From JBBRLA01 sp038231615 (GTDB lineage Bacteria; Myxococcota_A; Polyangia; Palsa-1104; JAEUJZ01): a stretch of 5,191 nucleotides of DNA. The translations under genes were made by a program, and so were the position numbers. The DNA lies in assembly GCA_038231615.1 (NCBI GenBank), contig JBBRLA010000614.1, forward strand, positions 1 through 5,191. The letters are read 5' to 3'. The number at the start of each line of letters is the position of its first letter. Positions within the stretch are counted from its first letter, which is position 1. The notes beneath the pieces are model-generated. The model was not told the origin of the DNA. It saw nothing but the letters and a program-made list of their open reading frames with translations, and made no database searches. Of the stretch, positions 1 to 4,241 are shown piece after piece.

Positions 1-39
1 GGAAGAAGGGAGATGGGCGGGGAAAGGGTCCAGGTGGGA
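1..39 (-). other. C-rich, G-poor tract after rplQ
   Basis: On the transcribed strand these 39 bases hold 22 C, 11 T, 3 G and 3 A by hand count, directly after the rplQ stop. Such C-over-G skew is typical of Rho loading sites. No hairpin followed by a U run is present inside the window. Whether the operon ends here cannot be seen. Confidence 0.25.
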
Positions 40-468
40 CTAACCGGCAGCAGCGGGGCTGCGTTCGACCAGTTCCACCATGGACATGGGAGCGGCGTCG
101 CCGTGGCGCCAACCGACCTTGGTGATCCGCAGGTAACCGCCCCGACGGCCAATGAACCGGGGCCCAACCACGTCGAAGAGACGATGGAGGGCTTCGCGGT
201 CCTTCACCACCCGGGCGGCCATGCGCATGGCGTGGACGATCCGCACCTGCTCGCCGGCGTCCCGCTTCTCCTTGGGCTTGATCAGCAGATCGCCGACCGA
301 GGTGGCCCACGCGATGGCGGGCTCCGCGAAGCGACGCAGCTCCTTGGCCTTCACGTCGGTGGTCTGAATTCGCTCATGGGTGATGAGCGAGCAAACCATG
401 TTGGCCCACAGCGCCTTGCGGTGGGCCGATGTCCTGCCTAGCTTCTTGCCTGTTTTTTGGTGGCGCAT
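40..468 (-). CDS. rplQ: 50S ribosomal protein L17 (bL17)
   Basis: The product is a 142-residue L17, a protein of the large ribosomal subunit located near the peptide exit tunnel. The N-terminus MRHQKTGKKLGRTSAHRKAL and the following CSLITHERIQTT and AKELRRFAE stretches (about residues 26-50) are the family signature. GYLRITKVGWRHGDAAPMSMVEL near residues 111-133 is the conserved C-terminal strand region. It is somewhat longer than the E. coli protein (127 residues) because of an insert around residues 58-74 and a short Pro/Ala tail. The ATG at 468 follows GAGGAA at 480-475, six bases upstream. It starts 21 bases after the rpoA stop, so it is almost certainly cotranscribed and is the last gene of the alpha operon here. 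The stop is TAG. Confidence 0.98.
   Translation of the reverse strand: MRHQKTGKKLGRTSAHRKALWANMVCSLITHERIQTTDVKAKELRRFAEPAIAWATSVGDLLIKPKEKRDAGEQVRIVHAMRMAARVVKDREALHRLFDVVGPRFIGRRGGYLRITKVGWRHGDAAPMSMVELVERSPAAAG
370..390 (-). repeat. Inverted repeat within rplQ
   Basis: TCGCTCAT (390-383 on the minus strand) and ATGAGCGA (377-370) are perfect inverted repeats of eight bases around a five-base loop. They fall in the codons for the conserved SLITHERI segment near the start of rplQ. This may be a by-product of the protein sequence. Confidence 0.45.
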
Positions 469-489
469 CGATATTTCCTCGGCGGCCGA

Positions 490-1512
490 TCAGGCCTTGC
501 CACGCATGGAGGGTGGCACCCAGCCTTCCAGCTTCATGCCTAGCTGAAGGCCCATCTCGGCCAGGATTTCTTTGATTTCTTTCAACGACTTCCGGCCGAA
601 GTTCTTGGTCTTCAGCATCTCCGCCTCGGAGCGCTGGACCAGCTCCCCGATATAACGGATGTTGGCGTTCTGCAAGCAGTTCGCCGACCGGACGGATAGT
701 TCGAGTTCATCGACGGACTTGTCGAGGTTCTCGTTGAGCTTCTCCTGCTCCTCGGAGACCGGCTCGTCCACCGGCTCATAGGTCTCCTCGAAGTTGATGA
801 AGATCGTCAACTGGTCCTTGAGGATCTTGGCGGCGAAAGCCACGGCGTCCTCGGGACGAACCGAGCCGTCGGTCCAGATCTCCAGTGTCAGCTTGTCGTA
901 GTCGGTTTGCTGACCGACACGGGCATTGGTGACAACGAAGTTGACCTTCTTGATCGGGGAGAAGAGCGCGTCGATCGGGATGGTCCCGATCGGCATGTTG
1001 GGGAGCTTGTTGCGATCCGCCGGGACGTAGCCCCGGCCCATCTGCACGGTCAGCTCGGCATGCAGCCGGCCACCGCGGGACAGGGTCGCGATGTGCTGCT
1101 GTGGGTTGAGGATTTCCACCCCATCCACCACATGGATGTCCCCGGCCAGGATCGGCCCCTCCCCTTCCTTATCGATCCTGATGACCCTGACCTTGCTGTC
1201 GTGCATCCGCAACAGTACATCCTTCAGATTCAGGATGATGTCGGTGACGTCTTCGACGACATCCGGCAAGGTCTGGAACTCGTGCAGCGCGCCCTCGATC
1301 TTGACGGCGGTGATCGCCGCCCCTTGCAAGGACGACAGGAGCACCCTGCGCACGCTGTTCCCATTGGTCGTGCCGAAGCCGCGCTCGAGCGGCTCACACG
1401 AAAACTTCCCATACGTAAGAATCAGCGATTCCTTATCCACCTCAAGCATCTTGGGGCGAATGAGATCACGCCAATTCCTTGAAACAATCGCTGAACCCTG
1501 AGCGGTAGCCAT
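490..1512 (-). CDS. rpoA: DNA-directed RNA polymerase subunit alpha
   Basis: This is the alpha subunit, which dimerises to nucleate RNA polymerase assembly and contacts upstream promoter DNA and activators. From the ATG at 1512 it has 340 residues. The N-terminal assembly domain (about 1-235) shows GKFSCEPLERGFG, the VRRVLLSSLQGAAIT helix and the EDVTDIILNLK segment. An acidic linker (about 245-268) leads to the C-terminal domain. That domain keeps the UP-element contact residues R275, N278, C279, G306, K308, S309 and E312, the equivalents of E. coli R265 to E302. A GTG at 1518 is in frame, but GGAG at 1524-1521 is only two bases from it and eight from the ATG, so the ATG is preferred. One oddity is the GTTNGNSVRR motif, where Asn replaces the usual Leu. 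The stop is TGA. The gene lies between rpsD (23-base gap) and rplQ (21-base gap). Confidence 0.98.
   Translation of the reverse strand: MATAQGSAIVSRNWRDLIRPKMLEVDKESLILTYGKFSCEPLERGFGTTNGNSVRRVLLSSLQGAAITAVKIEGALHEFQTLPDVVEDVTDIILNLKDVLLRMHDSKVRVIRIDKEGEGPILAGDIHVVDGVEILNPQQHIATLSRGGRLHAELTVQMGRGYVPADRNKLPNMPIGTIPIDALFSPIKKVNFVVTNARVGQQTDYDKLTLEIWTDGSVRPEDAVAFAAKILKDQLTIFINFEETYEPVDEPVSEEQEKLNENLDKSVDELELSVRSANCLQNANIRYIGELVQRSEAEMLKTKNFGRKSLKEIKEILAEMGLQLGMKLEGWVPPSMRGKA
972..992 (-). repeat. Inverted repeat within rpoA
   Basis: CGATCGGGA (992-984 on the minus strand) and TCCCGATCG (980-972) form a perfect nine-base inverted repeat with a three-base loop. It lies in the codons for PIGTIPID. 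No U tract follows, so it is not an intrinsic terminator. Confidence 0.5.
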
Positions 1513-1520
1513 CTGCACGT

Positions 1521-1524
1521 CTCC
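1521..1524 (-). promoter_or_regulatory. Ribosome binding site deciding the rpoA start
   Basis: GGAG on the minus strand lies eight bases before the ATG at 1512 but only two bases before the alternative GTG at 1518. Normal Shine-Dalgarno spacing therefore selects the ATG and gives a protein beginning MATAQ. Confidence 0.75.
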
Positions 1525-1535
1525 GATATGAGCGA

Positions 1536-2165
1536 TTACTTCGAGTAGAGTTCGACGATGAGTTGCTCGCGGATGGGCAACGTGAAGTCTTCCCGTGCTG
1601 GGAACGCCTTCACCCGTCCGCGGAACGCCTCTTTGTCAAGCTCTAGCCACTGCGGAACCCCGCGACGGTCGATCGCCCCTACGCTGTCGACGATGCGAGC
1701 AATCTTCTTGCTGCGCTCGGTGACCTGGATCTGGTCGTTCAACCGCACCAAATACGAGGGGATGTTTACCCGCGACCCGTTCACCGTGAAGTGACCGTGC
1801 CGCACCAGTTGACGGGCCTCGGCGTGATCGCCGGCAAACCCGAGGCGGTAGATGATGTTGTCCAGGCGCCGCTCCAGCAGCACCAGAAGGTTCTCGCCGG
1901 TTACGCCCTTCATCCGGCTGGCGCGGAAGTAATACCCGCGGAATTGCCTCTCGGCAATGCCGTAGATCCGCTTGACCTTCTGCTTCTCCCGGAGCTGCTC
2001 GCCGTAGTCCGACGCCTTGCGCCGCCGGTTCTGGCCGTGTTGGCCAGGGGCATACGCGCGCCGTTCATAGCCGCACTTGTCCGTGTAGCAGCGATCGCCC
2101 TTGAGGAAGAGCTTCATATCTTCGCGCCGGCAGAGTCGGCAAACAGGTCCAATATAACGAGCCAT
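1536..2165 (-). CDS. rpsD: 30S ribosomal protein S4 (uS4), zinc-binding form
   Basis: S4 is a primary 16S rRNA binder that nucleates assembly of the small-subunit body. In E. coli and Bacillus it also represses its own mRNA. The 209-residue product has normal family length. Near the N-terminus, C9, C12, C26 and C31 form the Cys4 zinc site of the C+ type of S4, followed by YAPGQHGQNRRRK. The S4 RNA-binding domain lies at about residues 98-150 (RRLDNIIYRLGF, then ARQLVRHGHFTVNG). The ATG at 2165 follows GGAAAG at 2179-2174, eight bases upstream. The stop is TAA. The gene is preceded by an unusually long 185-base gap after rpsK that contains a large inverted repeat, which suggests (inference) that it has its own leader control. 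It is followed closely by rpoA. Confidence 0.98.
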   Translation of the reverse strand: MARYIGPVCRLCRREDMKLFLKGDRCYTDKCGYERRAYAPGQHGQNRRRKASDYGEQLREKQKVKRIYGIAERQFRGYYFRASRMKGVTGENLLVLLERRLDNIIYRLGFAGDHAEARQLVRHGHFTVNGSRVNIPSYLVRLNDQIQVTERSKKIARIVDSVGAIDRRGVPQWLELDKEAFRGRVKAFPAREDFTLPIREQLIVELYSK

Positions 2166-2192
2166 GTGTGTCTCTTTCCGTCAGTCGGCCTA

Positions 2193-2339
2193 AGAAACCA
2201 TCTCAATGCTACTGCGCAGCCCGATCGCTGCGTTGTCGCTCCAGTCCAGTGCTCACGGGCCGTCCATTGGGGCCGCTCCGCTCCGGTCCTCGGACCGCCT
2301 CGAGCTCGTGCTTGCTCGTTACGCATTGGAATGGTTTCT
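2193..2339 (-). ncRNA. Candidate structured mRNA leader of rpsD
   Basis: In the rpsK-rpsD gap, the transcribed strand carries AGAAACCATTCCAATGC (2339-2323) and, 113 bases later, GCATTGAGATGGTTTCT (2209-2193). These arms pair over 17 positions with 15 Watson-Crick pairs, one G-U pair and one C-A mismatch. The closing helix would end 13 bases before the rpsD Shine-Dalgarno sequence. It encloses a GC-rich region with at least one clear hairpin (2297-2284) and a possible further pairing of GGCCCG (2261-2256) with CGGGCT (2223-2218). S4 autoregulation through leader RNA is established in E. coli (upstream of rpsM) and in Bacillus (upstream of rpsD). That this element binds S4 is inference. I do not recognise it as a named RNA family. 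Confidence 0.5.
2284..2297 (-). repeat. Hairpin inside the candidate rpsD leader
   Basis: CGGTC (2297-2293) and GACCG (2288-2284) form a five-pair GC-rich stem around the tetraloop CGAG on the transcribed strand. It sits inside the loop closed by the long helix 2339-2323/2209-2193. No U tract follows, so it does not look like an intrinsic terminator. Confidence 0.5.
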
Positions 2340-2350
2340 ACGTTCGTTAC

Positions 2351-2734
2351 TCAAACTCGACGCCGCTTCGGCGGGCGACAACCATTGTGGGGAATCGGGG
2401 TGACGTCTCGAATCAGGGAAATCTTGAAGCCGGCGACCTGGAGCGCGCGCAAAGCCGACTCCCTGCCGGAGCCCGGACCATTGACGTACACGGTGATCGA
2501 GCGCATGCCGTGGTCCATCGCCTTCTTGGCCGCGTCCTCGGCGGCAAGCTGCGCGGCAAAGGGAGTGGACTTGCGCGACCCCTTGAAGCCACGAACGCCT
2601 GCCGACGACCAGGAAACCACGTTCCCCGAGACATCGGTGATCGTGACGATGGTGTTATTGAACGTCGACTGAATGTGAGCAATTCCGCTCTGGACGTTCT
2701 TCTTGACCTTTTTTTTGACCTTGGGCTTGCTCAT
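2351..2734 (-). CDS. rpsK: 30S ribosomal protein S11 (uS11)
   Basis: S11 lies on the platform of the small subunit and helps shape the mRNA path near the E site. The product has 127 residues, normal for the family. A lysine-rich N-terminus (KVKKKVKKNVQSG) is followed by the core AHIQSTFNNTIVTITD. The middle has SSAGVRGFKGSRKSTPFAAQ and VYVNGPGSGRESALRAL. The end is the invariant IRDVTPIPHNGCRPPKRRRV, including the Asn-Gly pair (residues 117-118) that becomes isoaspartate in E. coli S11. The ATG at 2734 is preceded by a modest purine-rich GGCGGA with eight bases between them. The stop is TGA. It starts 48 bases after rpsM. An A8 run lies in codons 8-10 (see findings). Confidence 0.98.
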   Translation of the reverse strand: MSKPKVKKKVKKNVQSGIAHIQSTFNNTIVTITDVSGNVVSWSSAGVRGFKGSRKSTPFAAQLAAEDAAKKAMDHGMRSITVYVNGPGSGRESALRALQVAGFKISLIRDVTPIPHNGCRPPKRRRV

Positions 2735-2782
2735 GATTTCAATCCGCCGTTCTGATGGAGCTTTTGCCTTGCAAGTTCATCC

Positions 2783-3175
2783 CTACGCCGAAGTCGACGC
2801 GCCTCCGCTGGGCTTCTTCCGCAGCATGCCCTTGCGGGGGCCCTTGCGCGTCCTGGCGTTGGTGTGGGTGCGCTGTCCGCGGACGGGCAGGCCCTTGCGG
2901 TGTCGCAGCCCACGGTAGCAGCCAAGGTCCATAAGGCGCTTGATGTTCATGGACACCTCACGCCGCAGATCGCCCTCGACCTTGTACTCCGCCTCAATGG
3001 CGTCGCGGATCCTGCGGATCTCGGTCTCGTCCAGGTCGTCCGATCGCTTATCCAGCGATACGGCGGCCTTGCCGAGCAGTTCCCGGGATCGGGTAAGCCC
3101 GATGCCGTAGATGTAAGTGAGCGCAATTTCCATTCGCTTGTTTCTCGGCAGGTCGACGCCAGCGATACGAGCCAT
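2783..3175 (-). CDS. rpsM: 30S ribosomal protein S13 (uS13)
   Basis: S13 sits in the head of the small subunit, forms intersubunit bridges and has a C-terminal tail that reaches the P-site tRNA. The 130-residue product starts MARIAGVDLPRNKRMEIALTYIYGIG, the family N-terminus with its helix-two-turn-helix fold. It continues with RRIRDAIE and the NIKRLMDLGCYRGLRHRKGLPVRGQRTHTNARTRKGP signature (about residues 77-113). A basic tail rich in Lys and Gly, ending in Ser/Thr/Ala, follows. The ATG at 3175 follows AAGGAAG at 3190-3184, eight bases upstream, which is the best Shine-Dalgarno sequence of the window. The stop is TAG. It lies 39 bases after rpmJ and heads the classical alpha operon order rpsM-rpsK-rpsD-rpoA-rplQ. 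Confidence 0.98.
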   Translation of the reverse strand: MARIAGVDLPRNKRMEIALTYIYGIGLTRSRELLGKAAVSLDKRSDDLDETEIRRIRDAIEAEYKVEGDLRREVSMNIKRLMDLGCYRGLRHRKGLPVRGQRTHTNARTRKGPRKGMLRKKPSGGASTSA

Positions 3176-3214
3176 GATTCAATCTTCCTTCTGGGAGCCT
3201 GAGGTTAGCCGGGC

Positions 3215-3328
3215 CTAGCCCTGACGCTGCTTGTGTCTGGGGTTATCGCAGATCACTCGCACGACGCCCTTCCGGCGCACGACTTTGCACTTCTCGCAGA
3301 TTTTCTTGACTGACGTTCGTACTTTCAT
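3215..3328 (-). CDS. rpmJ: 50S ribosomal protein L36 (bL36), zinc-binding form
   Basis: This small gene encodes 37 residues, exactly the usual length of L36, the smallest protein of the large subunit. The translation begins MKVRTSVKKICEKCKVVRRK and ends NPRHKQRQG. C11, C14, C27 and H32 make the CCCH zinc ribbon, so this is the zinc-dependent (C+) type. The ATG at 3328 follows GGAG (3339-3336) with seven bases between them. The stop is TAG. The position between map and rpsM is the standard one for rpmJ. A plausible promoter lies about 50 bases upstream, so rpmJ may be the first gene of a separately initiated alpha-operon transcript. Confidence 0.97.
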   Translation of the reverse strand: MKVRTSVKKICEKCKVVRRKGVVRVICDNPRHKQRQG

Positions 3329-3329
3329 G

Positions 3330-3357
3330 ACTCAGCTCCAGCTATCGACGTCCGAGT
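3330..3357 (-). promoter_or_regulatory. Possible hairpin around the rpmJ ribosome binding site
   Basis: ACTCGG (3357-3352) can pair with CTGAGT (3335-3330) on the transcribed strand: six pairs, one of them G-U. The loop contains the rpmJ GGAG at 3339-3336. A competing pairing of AGCT with AGCT around GG lies inside that loop. The element is short and could be chance. Confidence 0.25.
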
Positions 3358-3375
3358 AGCACAACAGAGCGGCCT

Positions 3376-3404
3376 GATATACAAGACAATTCAAGCGCGC
3401 GCAA
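3376..3404 (-). promoter_or_regulatory. Candidate sigma-70-type promoter upstream of rpmJ
   Basis: In the 105-base gap between map and rpmJ, the minus strand has TTGCGC (3404-3399), a 17-base spacer, then TATATC (3381-3376). The match to the consensus is three of six at -35 and four of six at -10. The spacing is ideal and the surrounding bases (about 3411-3376) are locally AT-rich in GC-rich DNA. Transcription would start near 3368, about 40 bases before the rpmJ ATG. The call rests on a weak -35 box. Confidence 0.4.
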
Positions 3405-3433
3405 GTGAAAAATGTCGGCGGCGCGGACAACGC

Positions 3434-4192
3434 CTACGACTTGCTCAGGACAACGGGGCCACTGTCCGTGATCGCCACGGAATGTTCGAAGTGCGCGGAG
3501 AGCCGCCGATCCTTGGTGACCGCCGTCCAGCCGTCATCCAGAAGATCGACCTCCGGCGAGCCCAGATTTACCATGGGCTCAAGCGCCAGCACCAGGCCGG
3601 GCTTCAGGCGAAGCCCCTTGTTGGGTTCGCCATAATTGGGTACCTGCGGATCCTCATGCATTGCTCGTCCGATCCCATGACCGACGAACTTTCTTACCAC
3701 CGAATAGCCCAGGGGTTCTATGTACGACTGGACCGCCCAGCCAACATCCTGCAGACGGTTGCCCGGCGTGCAGCGCTCGATCGCCAAGTCCAGGGCCCGC
3801 CTGGTGGCCTCGACCAGACGTCGCGCCTCATCGGAGACGCGTCCGACCATCAAGGTGCGGGCGGAGTCGCCGCAGAAACCATGCCGAAACGCGCCAAAAT
3901 CAACTCCTACGATGTCGCCGTCCTTGAGCACTTCGTTGTTCCGAGGAATTCCGTGAACCACGACGTGGTTGATCGAAGTGCAAAGTACCGCCGGGTAAGG
4001 CGGGTCTGCGTAGCCTAGAAAAGCCGAGATACCACCCCTTTTCTTCAGGGCGGCATCCGCGGTCTCGTTCAGTTCGGCGGTACTGACGCCGGGCTTGCAC
4101 TTCGCCTCGACGAGATCCAGCACCTCGGACACCAGCAGGTTGGCGTCCCTCAGCTTCGCGATCTCTGCCTTGCTCTTAAAAAAGATCTTCAT
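3434..4192 (-). CDS. map: Methionine aminopeptidase, type I
   Basis: This cytosolic metalloenzyme removes the initiator methionine from nascent proteins when the second residue is small. The 252-residue product lacks any N-terminal extension, as in E. coli type Ia enzymes (264 residues). The five metal ligands are visible: D98 (VGVDFGA), D109 (CGDSAR), H172 (GHGIGR), E205 (LALEPM) and E236 (HFEHS). The catalytic histidines H80 (VVVHGIP) and H179 (MHEDP) are also present. The N-terminus MKIFFKSKAEIAKLRDANLL aligns with the normal family start, so the ATG at 4192 is well supported although no Shine-Dalgarno sequence precedes it. The stop is TAG or TAA-type at 3434-3436. The gene lies directly after secY, with adk absent, and before rpmJ, with infA absent. 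Confidence 0.98.
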   Translation of the reverse strand: MKIFFKSKAEIAKLRDANLLVSEVLDLVEAKCKPGVSTAELNETADAALKKRGGISAFLGYADPPYPAVLCTSINHVVVHGIPRNNEVLKDGDIVGVDFGAFRHGFCGDSARTLMVGRVSDEARRLVEATRRALDLAIERCTPGNRLQDVGWAVQSYIEPLGYSVVRKFVGHGIGRAMHEDPQVPNYGEPNKGLRLKPGLVLALEPMVNLGSPEVDLLDDGWTAVTKDRRLSAHFEHSVAITDSGPVVLSKS

Positions 4193-4241
4193 ACGCTGGG
4201 GTGACTGGACTGCGCAGGCAGCGAATTCCGCTTTTCACGAT

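Noticed and set aside
2114..2326. A 70-codon minus-strand reading frame covering the rpsK-rpsD gap and the start of rpsD
   Set aside because: It has no ribosome binding site, overlaps rpsD in another frame and has a low-complexity Arg/Ala/Gly composition typical of a shadow frame in GC-rich DNA.
2328..2357. A TTGAGT, 18-base, TCCAAT promoter-like pair at the end of rpsK
   Set aside because: Both boxes match the consensus at only four of six positions, and the -10-like box lies inside the first arm of the leader helix. It is too weak to list.
1791..2672. A 293-codon plus-strand reading frame
   Set aside because: It runs antisense through rpsD and rpsK, spans their gap and has no recognisable domain. 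It is explained by strong codon bias on the opposite strand.
4200..4222. CTGCGCAG and CAGTCCAGT motifs shared by the secY-map and rpsK-rpsD gaps
   Set aside because: The matches are eight or nine bases, in differing order and orientation. Two short GC-rich gaps could share these by chance.
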